Assembly: GCA_021732965.1 (NCBI GenBank)
Contig: JAKFVZ010000505.1
Location: forward strand, 1 to 6,081
Source: Reyranella sp.
GTDB taxonomy: Bacteria; Pseudomonadota; Alphaproteobacteria; Reyranellales; Reyranellaceae
Direction: 5' to 3'
DNA: 6,081 nucleotides
Under the pieces are notes generated by a model. That model was not told where the DNA came from, searched no databases, and was given only the letters and a program-made list of their open reading frames with translations. Position numbers and translations under genes: made by a program. This document shows positions 1 through 5,782 of this stretch, piece after piece. Within the stretch, counting starts at the first letter, position 1. Each line of letters opens with the position of its first letter.

Positions 1-428
1 GGCGGCAGGTGATCGACATCAACCTGACCAGCGTGTTCCTCACCAACCGCGTCGTGGTCGACGGCATGGTGCAGCGCGGCTGGGGCCGCATCGTCAACAT
101 CGCCTCGGTGGCCGGCAAGGAAGGCAACCCGAACGCCTCCGCCTACTCCGCGTCCAAGGCCGGCGTGATCGGCCTCACCAAGTCGCTCGGCAAGGAACTT
201 GCTACGACCGGCGTGCTGGTGAACTGCGTCGCGCCGGCGGTGGTGAAGACGGAGTTGTTCAGCCAGATGACCGAGCAGCACATCAGCTACATGCTCTCGA
301 AAATCCCGATGAACCGCTTCGGCGAGGTCGAGGAAGTGGCCGAGATGGTCGCGTGGCTCGCCTCCGCTCACTGCACGTTCGCGACCGGCGCCGTTTTCGA
401 TCTCTCTGGTGGACGGGCAACCTACTGA
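1..428 (+). CDS. SDR-family NAD(P)-dependent oxidoreductase, 5'-truncated by window edge
   Basis: This is the C-terminal part of a classical short-chain dehydrogenase/reductase, a family of cytoplasmic NAD(P)(H)-dependent enzymes that interconvert alcohols and ketones. The reading frame is open from the window edge (first whole codon at 3-5); the GTG at 9 is internal, because the Rossmann fold with its TGxxxGIG motif is missing upstream. Visible are the DINLTSVF stretch around the NNAG-following helix, the catalytic Ser (codon 105-107, in NIASVAG) and the YSASK motif, with Tyr at 144-146 and Lys at 156-158. The Ser-Tyr spacing of 13 residues is normal. The usual N-x-V-x-P-G loop reads NCVAPAVVKT, with Ala in place of Gly. 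The C-terminus has the family's DLSGGRATY ending. FabG-like sequence does not settle the substrate; a catabolic sugar or hydroxy-acid dehydrogenase is as likely as a 3-oxoacyl-ACP reductase. The stop codon overlaps the next start by one base, so the gene is probably cotranscribed with the amidase gene. Confidence 0.93.
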   Translation, partial: RQVIDINLTSVFLTNRVVVDGMVQRGWGRIVNIASVAGKEGNPNASAYSASKAGVIGLTKSLGKELATTGVLVNCVAPAVVKTELFSQMTEQHISYMLSKIPMNRFGEVEEVAEMVAWLASAHCTFATGAVFDLSGGRATY

Positions 429-1831
429 TGTCTCTGCATGAACTCACCCTGACGGAACTCTCCGCCGGCCTCGCCGCCAAGCGATTCTCCTCGCGCGAGG
501 TGATCGACGCCTTGCTCGCCCGCATCGAGAAGGCCGACGGCAAGCTGCATGCCTTCTCCGAGGTCTATGCCCAGGAAGCGCGTGCGATTGCCGACGGCGC
601 CGACACGGCCCGCGCCTCGGGCTTTCCGCTGCCGCCGCTGCACGGCCTGCCAGTCGCATACAAGGACCTGTGCGACATCGCCGGCCGCATCGGCACCGGC
701 GGCTCGAAGATGTGGGAGAAGCGCGTCGCCACCGAGACGTCGAACACGGTGGAGCGGTTGACCGCGGCCGGCATGGTGCCGCTCGGCAAGCTGCACATGG
801 TCGAATTCGCCTTCGGCGGCTGGGGCACCAACCCGCTGATGGGCACGCCGTGGAATCCCTGGGACCTCGAGACCCATCGCACGCCGGGTGGCTCGTCGAG
901 CGGCACCGGGGTCGCCGTGGCCGCGCGCCTGACGCCCGCCGGCATCGGCAGCGACACCGGCGGCTCGGTGCGCATCCCCTGCGCCTTCAACGGGCTGGTC
1001 GGCCTCAAGGTCACGTTTGGACGTATCGGCCTGCACGGCACGATGCTGCTGTCCTGGACTCTCGATTCGATCGGTCCGATGACGCGCTCGGTCGAGGACT
1101 GCGCGCTGATGCTCAATGCCCTCGCCGCGCCCGATGCGCGCGATCCGACGACGCTGCACCAGCCGCTAGAGGATTTCACCGCCTCAACAAAGGGTGGCTC
1201 GATCAAGGGCATGCGCGTCGCCCTGCCCGACGCCTCGGCGCTGCCCGCGTGCGATGCCGACGTGATTGCGGCGTGGCTGGCGTCGGCGCGGACGCTGGAG
1301 GAGCTTGGCGCCATCGTCGAGCCGGTGAAGATTCCCGAGTGGTATTTCAATCTCGGCGTCGGCGCGGGCTCGATCTCGGCCTCCGAATTGTGGTCGCTGC
1401 ATCGCGGCTGGATCGAGGACATGAACCAGCCGATCGGCGCCGGCGTGCGGGGCCGCGCGATGACCGCCAAGACCTTCGCCCCGGCGCTCTATGCCGAGGA
1501 ACTGCGCCGCATGGCCGAGCGCCGTGCCGCCTTCAACGCCTGGATGGCGCCCTACGATGCGCTGCTGACGCCGACCCTGGCCTCGGGCGCGATCCCGGTC
1601 GCCGAGGTCGACGAATTGTCTCCCGCGATCTCTCTGATGACACGCCCCGGCAACTATCTCGGCCTCTGCGGCCTGTCGCTGCCCAATGGCTTTTCCAAGG
1701 GATTGCCGATCGGCATCCAGCTTCTCGGCAAGCCCTACGCGGAGGGCACGGTGCTGAAGATCGGCAAGGCGCTGCAGGACGCAACCGACTTCCACAAGCG
1801 CGCGCCGGACCTGTCGGCGCTGGGGCTGTAG
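428..1831 (+). CDS. Amidase-signature family hydrolase (467 aa)
   Basis: This full-length amidase-signature enzyme hydrolyses a carboxamide to acid plus ammonia or amine through a Ser-cisSer-Lys triad. I read the triad as Lys79 (in VAYKD), Ser156 (first Ser of GGSSSGT) and Ser180 (in SDTGGSVRIP). The 24-residue spacing between the two serines is the same as in fatty acid amide hydrolase. The glycine/serine-rich signature covers about residues 150-200, and 467 aa is a normal family length. The ATG at 428 was chosen because it overlaps the TGA of the upstream SDR gene (TGATG) and the protein begins directly with the usual N-terminal helix (LTLTELSAGL). The frame stays open upstream to 353, but that stretch is arginine-rich shadow of the SDR gene. 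No strong Shine-Dalgarno is seen next to the ATG, which fits translational coupling. It resembles GatA, but no gatB or gatC is adjacent, so a stand-alone amidase is more likely. The substrate cannot be read from sequence. The partner SDR suggests a shared catabolic route, which is inference. Confidence 0.95.
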   Translation: MSLHELTLTELSAGLAAKRFSSREVIDALLARIEKADGKLHAFSEVYAQEARAIADGADTARASGFPLPPLHGLPVAYKDLCDIAGRIGTGGSKMWEKRVATETSNTVERLTAAGMVPLGKLHMVEFAFGGWGTNPLMGTPWNPWDLETHRTPGGSSSGTGVAVAARLTPAGIGSDTGGSVRIPCAFNGLVGLKVTFGRIGLHGTMLLSWTLDSIGPMTRSVEDCALMLNALAAPDARDPTTLHQPLEDFTASTKGGSIKGMRVALPDASALPACDADVIAAWLASARTLEELGAIVEPVKIPEWYFNLGVGAGSISASELWSLHRGWIEDMNQPIGAGVRGRAMTAKTFAPALYAEELRRMAERRAAFNAWMAPYDALLTPTLASGAIPVAEVDELSPAISLMTRPGNYLGLCGLSLPNGFSKGLPIGIQLLGKPYAEGTVLKIGKALQDATDFHKRAPDLSALGL

Positions 1832-1842
1832 CCGGGGGCGCG

Positions 1843-2766
1843 TCAGTCCCGCTGCGGCATGCCCTGCGGCACGACCGTCTTCACCAGCGAGGCGTCCAGC
1901 GCTTCGTATTCGTGGTAGCGGATCGTGTCGTAGAGTTCCTGCCGCGTCTGCATGCGGTCGATCACGTTCTGCGTGCCACCGTCGCGCTGGATGGCAGCGT
2001 AGACGCCCTCCTGCGCCTTGTTGGCCGCCCGTAGCGCCGAGACCGGCCAGATCACCATGCTGTAGCCCATCGCCTCGAACTCCGACGCGGTGAAGAACGG
2101 CGTGCGGCCGAACTCGGTCATGTTGGCCAGCAGCTTCACGCCGGGCATCGCCTTGGCGAAGGCATGGAACATCTCGGCATTGTGCAGGGCCTCGGGAAAG
2201 ATCGCGTCGGCGCCGGCTTCCCTGTAGAGCTTCGCCCGAGCCACGGCACCATCGATGCCTTCGCTCGCCGCCGCATCGGTGCGCGCGATGACGAAGAGGT
2301 GCCGGCGCGCCTTCGCGGCGCCCGCGACCTTGGCCGCCATGTCGTGCGGCTCGGCGAGCTTCTTGTTGTTCAGGTGACCGCACTTCTTCGGAAGCAACTG
2401 GTCCTCGAGATGGACGGCCGCCGCACCCGCCTCCTCGAAGGCGCGCACCATGTGCATGACGTTCAGCGCCTCGCCGTAGCCCGTGTCGCCGTCGACCAGG
2501 ACCGGAAGCCCCGAGGATCGCGCCACCTGGCGGATGAAGAAGCAGACTTCGTCGACGGTGATGACGCCGAGATCGGGCAAGCCCATCGACGACGACATCG
2601 CTGCACCAGAGAGGTAGAGCGCTTCGAATCCGGCGCGCGCCGCCTGCAGGGCTGCGATGCCGTTGTGCGTCCCCGGCATGCGCAGGATCTGCGGCCGTTC
2701 GAGCAGGCTACGGAACCGCACTCCAGCCGGCTCGACCGGCACGTCGGCAGCAACGAGATACGGCAT
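1843..2766 (-). CDS. prpB: Methylisocitrate lyase-like enzyme, ICL/PEP mutase superfamily (307 aa)
   Basis: The protein is a TIM-barrel lyase of the isocitrate lyase/PEP mutase superfamily, closest by eye to PrpB. PrpB cleaves 2-methylisocitrate to pyruvate and succinate in the methylcitrate cycle for propionate. Visible are YLSGAAM (51-57), the metal-binding DGDTGYG (92-98), HLEDQ (119-123), the lyase signature KKCGH (127-131) with the expected catalytic Cys129, ARTDA (161-165), FPEAL (190-194), NMTEFG (215-220) and the PrpB-like tail with MQTRQELYD (272-280). The Cys argues for a C-C lyase rather than a phosphonate mutase. Length is normal (PrpB is about 295-305 aa). The ATG at 2766 follows a good ribosome site (GGGGAGA). 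It is the last gene of the minus-strand run, 12 bp after the DMT transporter gene. No prpC, prpD or acnD is adjacent. Differences from enteric PrpB, such as DGDTGYG for DADIGFG and WPVS for YPLS, leave room for another substrate such as dimethylmalate. Superfamily is certain; substrate is moderately certain. Confidence 0.88.
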   Translation of the reverse strand: MPYLVAADVPVEPAGVRFRSLLERPQILRMPGTHNGIAALQAARAGFEALYLSGAAMSSSMGLPDLGVITVDEVCFFIRQVARSSGLPVLVDGDTGYGEALNVMHMVRAFEEAGAAAVHLEDQLLPKKCGHLNNKKLAEPHDMAAKVAGAAKARRHLFVIARTDAAASEGIDGAVARAKLYREAGADAIFPEALHNAEMFHAFAKAMPGVKLLANMTEFGRTPFFTASEFEAMGYSMVIWPVSALRAANKAQEGVYAAIQRDGGTQNVIDRMQTRQELYDTIRYHEYEALDASLVKTVVPQGMPQRD

Positions 2767-2777
2767 GCTCTCTCCCC
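2767..2777 (-). promoter_or_regulatory. Ribosome binding site of the prpB-like gene
   Basis: On the minus strand the sequence GGGGAGA ends four bases before GAGC and the ATG at 2766-2764. This purine-rich site lies wholly in the 12-bp gap after the DMT transporter stop codon. It supports the ATG at 2766 as start and independent initiation within a shared transcript. Confidence 0.6.
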
Positions 2778-2778
2778 A

Positions 2779-3669
2779 TCAGCTCTTTTGCGGCTTGCGG
2801 CCGTGCCAGCCCACCATCAATCCGGCGCCGACCACCACGGCCGTCCCGAGCCAGGTGTAGAAATCCGGCACCTCGGCGAACATCAGGTAACCCACGATGA
2901 CCGACCCGATCATCTGCGTATAGTTGAACGGGGCCACGAAATTCGCCGAGGCATAGGTCATGGCCTTGGCGACACAGTAATGGCCCAGCGCGCCCAGGGC
3001 CCCCAGCGAACAGAGCATTGCCCAGTCGATCCAGCCCGTCGGCGTCTTCCAATGGAAAGGCAGCCAGGCCGACATGATGATCGCGCCCAGCAGCACACTG
3101 TAGAAGATCGAGGTGGCCGGCGCGTCGATGCCCGCGAGACGCCGGATCAGGATCTGGTACATCGCGTAGCAGACGGCGCTTCCGAGCAGCAGCAGCGACT
3201 GCCACTGGAACACCGCGCTGCCCGGCCGGATCACAATCAGGACCCCCGCGAAGCCCACGATCACCGCGGCCATCCGGAAGAAAGTGATGCGCTCGCCCAG
3301 CAGCGGCCAGGCCAGCAGCACGACCGCCAGCGGTGCCACGAAGGTGACGGCGATGGCCTCCGCGACCGGTATGGATTTCACCGCCGAGAAGAAGAACAGG
3401 GTCGAAAGCATCATCATCACGGAGCTGACGAACTGCGTGCCGATACGGCGCGTGCGCAGCAGGCCAAGCCCCATGCGCGGCATGAACACCGCGGCCACCA
3501 GCACAAGATGCAGGATGATCCGGAACCAGACGATCTCCTGCGGGTCGTAGGTGGCGGCCAGCAGTTTCACCAGCCCGTTCATGATCGGGAACAGCGCGCA
3601 GGCCGTGCACATGAAGAGCACGCCCAGCAGGGGTCTCGACGTCCGGCTGGGCGCCTTGATCTCGGCCAC
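2779..3669 (-). CDS. DMT-superfamily (EamA domain) inner-membrane transporter (296 aa)
   Basis: This is a ten-helix drug/metabolite transporter of the inner membrane with two tandem EamA domains (about residues 14-148 and 157-290). Family signs are QEIVWFR near helix 2 (44-50), the helix 4 motif VAEAIAVTFVAPLA (102-115) followed by LLGERI (123-128), and in the second half SANFVAPFNYTQ (241-252) with the equivalent YLMFAEVPD (261-269). The basic C-terminus (WHGRKPQKS) should be cytoplasmic. I chose the GTG at 3669: it lies 8 bp after the stop of the nickel/cobalt transporter gene, has GAGG six bases upstream, and gives the usual 296-aa length. The frame remains open further upstream to 3975, but that part is His/Arg-rich shadow of the preceding gene. 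The substrate is unknown; members export amino acids, nucleosides or other metabolites, and some import S-adenosylmethionine or carboxylates. Being 12 bp before a methylisocitrate-lyase-like gene hints at an organic acid, which is only inference. Confidence 0.92.
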   Translation of the reverse strand: MAEIKAPSRTSRPLLGVLFMCTACALFPIMNGLVKLLAATYDPQEIVWFRIILHLVLVAAVFMPRMGLGLLRTRRIGTQFVSSVMMMLSTLFFFSAVKSIPVAEAIAVTFVAPLAVVLLAWPLLGERITFFRMAAVIVGFAGVLIVIRPGSAVFQWQSLLLLGSAVCYAMYQILIRRLAGIDAPATSIFYSVLLGAIIMSAWLPFHWKTPTGWIDWAMLCSLGALGALGHYCVAKAMTYASANFVAPFNYTQMIGSVIVGYLMFAEVPDFYTWLGTAVVVGAGLMVGWHGRKPQKS

Positions 3670-3679
3670 TCGCGACCTC
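3670..3679 (-). promoter_or_regulatory. Ribosome binding site that fixes a GTG start for the DMT transporter
   Basis: Minus-strand GAGG at 3679-3676 overlaps the TGA stop (3680-3678) of the upstream transporter gene and lies six bases before GTG at 3669-3667. No other start codon near here has both a fitting site and a sensible N-terminus; the next ATG falls inside the first membrane helix. The stop/SD overlap suggests reinitiation coupling. Confidence 0.6.
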
Positions 3680-4619
3680 AGCGCAGGAAGCGTTCGAGCG
3701 AGCCCAGCAGCAGCGTGCCGGCCGTGGCGATCACGATCAGCGAGGCGGCGATGGCGGTGAAGCGCCCAATCTCCTGCGAGCGGCCGTCGCCGATGATCAG
3801 CCGGTGCGCCACCATCGAGGCCATGCCGATGGCGGCCAGCGTGACCGCCATGCCGATGGCGATGGCTATGACACCGACGACGCCGGCCCACAGCACGTCG
3901 AGCGCGATCGACAGCAGGATGATGACCAGGGCACCGGCGCAGGGCGCGATGCCGGCCGCGGTCAGCAGCAGCCAACCCGCGATCGTGCGCTGCGGCGGCT
4001 CATGCCCGTGGTGATGGTCGTGGTGATGCTCGTGGCCGTGACCGTGCGCATGCCCGTGCCCGTGTGCGTGGTCGTGATCCCCGTGCCAGTGCTCGTGCAC
4101 GCGCCCCGTGATTCCGGCCCACAGCCGCCACAGGCCGACCAGCAGGATGAGCGTGTACGACACGATCTCGACGTTGCGGACCTCGCGCATCGCGCCGAAC
4201 AGGCCGACCGTGGAGGAGAGCTTGAGCGCGCCCGCCAGCAGGAGCGCCGCCAGCGTGTGGGTGAAGGCGATCCAGCCACCGGCGAAGATGCCCTCGATCC
4301 AGGCGCGCGGGCGCGTGCTGTCGAGGAAGTAGGCCACGACCACGGCCTTGCCGTGGCCCGGCCCCAGTGTGTGGACGACGCCATAGCCGAAGCAGACGGT
4401 GACGAGGGTCCACAGTGCGAGCGAGCCCGTTCCGGACTGCACGTCCCGCAGCGACGTGGAGAGAACCTGGTTGATGCGTCGCTGGTACTCGGCGGAGTAA
4501 CGGGCCAACTCTGCGACGCTGTCGCTGAACACCAGCGCTCCGCCCAGGGCGATCAGCAGGATGATTCCCAGCCACAGGAAAGGCGAGCGCAAAGCGGAGG
4601 ATTTCACGGAAGCTGGCAT
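3678..4619 (-). CDS. NicO/RcnA-type nickel/cobalt transporter with His-rich loop (313 aa)
   Basis: This inner-membrane protein belongs to the NicO/RcnA family (COG2215 type), which moves Ni2+ or Co2+ across the membrane. It has about six or seven hydrophobic segments: near residues 14-30, 68-84, 107-133, 152-170, 212-239, 243-268 and 286-306. The metal signature HTLGPGHGK lies at 83-91, followed by FTHTLAA (119-125) and GIAPCAGAL (223-231). Between them is a loop with 18 histidines in 32 residues (175-206), probably cytoplasmic, that could buffer or sense metal. The ATG at 4619 was chosen because it gives a positively charged start before helix 1; it overlaps the end of the DUF1007 gene by 16 bp, with no clear own ribosome site, so it is likely translationally coupled. 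Longer open frame upstream is shadow of DUF1007. RcnA itself is an exporter, but relatives paired with DUF1007 are predicted by some to be uptake systems, so direction is unresolved. Zinc or another divalent metal is also possible. Confidence 0.93.
   Translation of the reverse strand: MPASVKSSALRSPFLWLGIILLIALGGALVFSDSVAELARYSAEYQRRINQVLSTSLRDVQSGTGSLALWTLVTVCFGYGVVHTLGPGHGKAVVVAYFLDSTRPRAWIEGIFAGGWIAFTHTLAALLLAGALKLSSTVGLFGAMREVRNVEIVSYTLILLVGLWRLWAGITGRVHEHWHGDHDHAHGHGHAHGHGHEHHHDHHHGHEPPQRTIAGWLLLTAAGIAPCAGALVIILLSIALDVLWAGVVGVIAIAIGMAVTLAAIGMASMVAHRLIIGDGRSQEIGRFTAIAASLIVIATAGTLLLGSLERFLR
4002..4097 (-). repeat. Low-complexity His/Gly/Ala/Asp codon repeat inside the nickel/cobalt transporter gene
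   Basis: The stretch encodes residues 175-206 of the transporter: 18 histidines in 32 residues, mostly alternating with Gly, Ala, Asp or Glu and ending in two HHH blocks. At DNA level it is a degenerate array of CAC/CAT codons alternating with GGN, GCN and GAN codons. His codons mix CAC and CAT, so it is not a perfect tandem repeat, but short direct repeats are frequent and length could vary between strains. Confidence 0.85.
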
Positions 4620-5278
4620 GTCACCACGTCGGCAAAGATGGGATAGCCGCGCACGAACTCGGCCTTGTGGGTCGGGTGCTTGCCGAGCGTGCAGTTGGCC
4701 GGAACCGAGGCCTTGTCGACCTCGATGCGGATGAAGTCCTCGGGATCGAACGTCGCGATCGAGACGAGCTTGGACGGTTCGGGCAATGCGAAGCGCATGA
4801 CGTAGACGAGGTTGCGCGGGCCCTGCTTGCGCGGGGCCTGCGCGCCGTCGGCGCGCTTGTTCGGAGGCATCGGCATGCCCGCATTGTCGCCGGCATTGCG
4901 ATCCCATTCCGGCGGAATGAACGTCGCGGGGTCGTCGATGCGGGCGGAGAATTGCGGCCGCTTGGGCGGCCTGAAATCCTTGGCCCCCGTATTGATCCAG
5001 CTCAGGTAACCGTACTTGCCCAACTCCGGCATCATCTCGTCGGACAGGAGCTTGGTCTCGCGGGCGGAGAACTTGCCGTTCTTGTCCTCGTCGATCAGCG
5101 GGATCTCGACCTCGCTAGAGAACGGATCGAAGCGCCATTCGATCTCGACATGCGTGTACTTGCCGTCCTTGGCGATCATGCGGACGACCTGCTGCACAAC
5201 GATGTGCGGGTGGGCGAAGGCCATGGCCGGCGCCAGCATCGCCAGCACGGCCACGATAGGGGCCAGCAGCCTTTTCAT
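4604..5278 (-). CDS. DUF1007 family secreted protein, probable metal-transport partner (224 aa)
   Basis: This is a DUF1007 (COG3683-type) protein expected in the periplasm. It starts with a Sec signal peptide: Lys2-Arg3, a hydrophobic core (4-20), and probable cleavage after AFA at 22. Cleavage would expose HPH (23-25), so the mature N-terminus could bind metal. Residues 63-74 (DEDKNGKFSARE) fit a canonical 12-residue EF-hand loop, with Asp, Asp and Asn at 1, 3 and 5, Gly at 6, Phe at 8, Ser at 9 and Glu at 12. A Pro/Lys/Arg-rich stretch at about 121-155 looks like a flexible linker. Two cysteines (196 and 221) near the C-terminus could form a disulfide, close to HPTH (201-204). The start is the ATG at 5278, overlapping the thioesterase stop as ATGA. 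DUF1007 genes commonly sit directly before COG2215 transporter genes, as here, so a role in presenting or sensing a divalent metal is inferred. No biochemical function is established to my knowledge. Confidence 0.9.
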   Translation of the reverse strand: MKRLLAPIVAVLAMLAPAMAFAHPHIVVQQVVRMIAKDGKYTHVEIEWRFDPFSSEVEIPLIDEDKNGKFSARETKLLSDEMMPELGKYGYLSWINTGAKDFRPPKRPQFSARIDDPATFIPPEWDRNAGDNAGMPMPPNKRADGAQAPRKQGPRNLVYVMRFALPEPSKLVSIATFDPEDFIRIEVDKASVPANCTLGKHPTHKAEFVRGYPIFADVVTCQLP

Positions 5279-5673
5279 GCGGTGGCGACCTGCGGTTCCT
5301 GTTGCGGCACCGTCCGCGGCTTGCCCTCGTCGTCGATCGCCACGAACACGAAGGTGCCGTGAGTGACCCTCAGGTCGGTTTCCTCATGGCGACGCTGCAC
5401 CACGGTTTCCAGGCCGATGGTGATCGACGTGCGGCCGACCTTCACGACTTCCCCATAGATCGACACCATGTCTCCCACCTTGATCGGCTGGACGAAGGTC
5501 ATGGCCGTGATGGCGACCGTCGCCACCCGCCCCTTCGCCACCCGGGCCGCGAGCGAGCCGCCCGCGATATCCATCTGGCTCAGCACCCAACCGCCGAAAA
5601 TGTCGCCATTTCCGTTCATGTCGGCAGGCTGCGGAACGGTCCTTACGATCGGATCGCGGCGACTTTCGGACAT
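5275..5673 (-). CDS. yciA: YciA-type hotdog-fold acyl-CoA thioesterase (132 aa)
   Basis: The protein matches the E. coli and Haemophilus YciA acyl-CoA thioesterases, cytoplasmic hotdog-fold hexamers that hydrolyse many short- to long-chain acyl-CoAs to free acid and CoA. Visible are the N-terminal LxRT-like strand (VRTVPQPAD, 10-18), the signature NGDIFGGW (22-29) with the catalytic-type Asp24, the central helix (about 30-46, SQMDIAGG), MTFVQPIKVGD (58-68) for the strand that closes the active site, and the end motif DDEGKPR (114-120). Length is normal for the family. The ATG at 5673 has GAGGA five bases upstream and is the first gene of the minus-strand run, facing the parE promoter region. 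Its stop codon overlaps the DUF1007 start by four bases (ATGA). Why a thioesterase leads an operon with metal transporter genes is unclear; a general CoA-homeostasis role is most likely. Assignment to the YciA family is firm. Confidence 0.93.
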   Translation of the reverse strand: MSESRRDPIVRTVPQPADMNGNGDIFGGWVLSQMDIAGGSLAARVAKGRVATVAITAMTFVQPIKVGDMVSIYGEVVKVGRTSITIGLETVVQRRHEETDLRVTHGTFVFVAIDDEGKPRTVPQQEPQVATA

Positions 5674-5684
5674 CGATTCCTCAC
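5674..5684 (-). promoter_or_regulatory. yciA: Ribosome binding site of the thioesterase gene
   Basis: Minus-strand GTGAGGAA lies just upstream of the ATG at 5673-5671, with GAGGA at 5682-5678 and four further bases before the start. It is a good Shine-Dalgarno match and supports this start over any in-frame alternative. Confidence 0.6.
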
Positions 5685-5782
5685 CGGATGTGGTTGATTT
5701 CGCGCGGTTTTGCTACCATACCCATGCCCAACCGGCCACCAAGCGATCCCCTCGCGCGGCCGCGGAAAGACAAGAAGCAGGC
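5674..5782. promoter_or_regulatory. Divergent intergenic region between the thioesterase gene and parE
   Basis: This 109-bp gap must hold the promoters for both the five-gene minus-strand run and parE. On the minus strand TTGGTG (5742-5737), a 16-bp spacer and TATGGT (5720-5715) make a weak sigma-70-like pair (3/6 and 4/6 matches). On the plus strand TTGATT (5694-5699) is followed after 17 bp by CATACC (5717-5722), a poorer -10. The two candidate -10 boxes overlap, so the divergent promoters could interfere. No clear operator palindrome, Zur or NikR-like box, or metal riboswitch was recognised. The region is certainly intergenic; the promoter boxes themselves are low confidence. Confidence 0.35.

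Noticed and set aside
428..1831. Amidase as GatA subunit of the tRNA amidotransferase
   Set aside because: The signature region is shared by all amidase-signature enzymes, and no gatB or gatC gene is adjacent; the SDR partner points to a stand-alone amidase.
1801..1842. Inverted repeat CGCGCC / GGCGCG around the amidase stop as a terminator
   Set aside because: Six-base arms with a 30-base loop and no T-run are expected by chance in such GC-rich DNA. No intrinsic terminator is visible in the 11-bp convergent gap.
670..2034. A 454-codon plus-strand open frame within the amidase gene and running past it
   Set aside because: Arg/Gly/Asp-rich shadow in another frame of the amidase gene, which carries the full catalytic triad.
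1184..2383. A 399-codon minus-strand open frame spanning the amidase and lyase genes
   Set aside because: It crosses two real genes on opposite strands, has no recognisable motif and is low-complexity Arg/Ala/Gly-rich.
2164..4014. A 616-codon open frame on the plus strand, antisense to three genes
   Set aside because: Its translation is Arg/His/Gln/Asp-rich without domains, as expected from the reverse complement of GC-rich genes. The minus-strand genes have clear family motifs across the whole stretch.
3804..4646. A 280-codon plus-strand open frame antisense to the nickel/cobalt transporter
   Set aside because: The composition (runs of Val, Asp, Gln and Arg) mirrors the His-rich loop and membrane helices read backwards; there is no family match.
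5674..5782. Metal riboswitch (NiCo or cobalamin) controlling the transporter operon
   Set aside because: The leader is too short and lacks recognisable conserved boxes; the transporter is also the third gene of the run.
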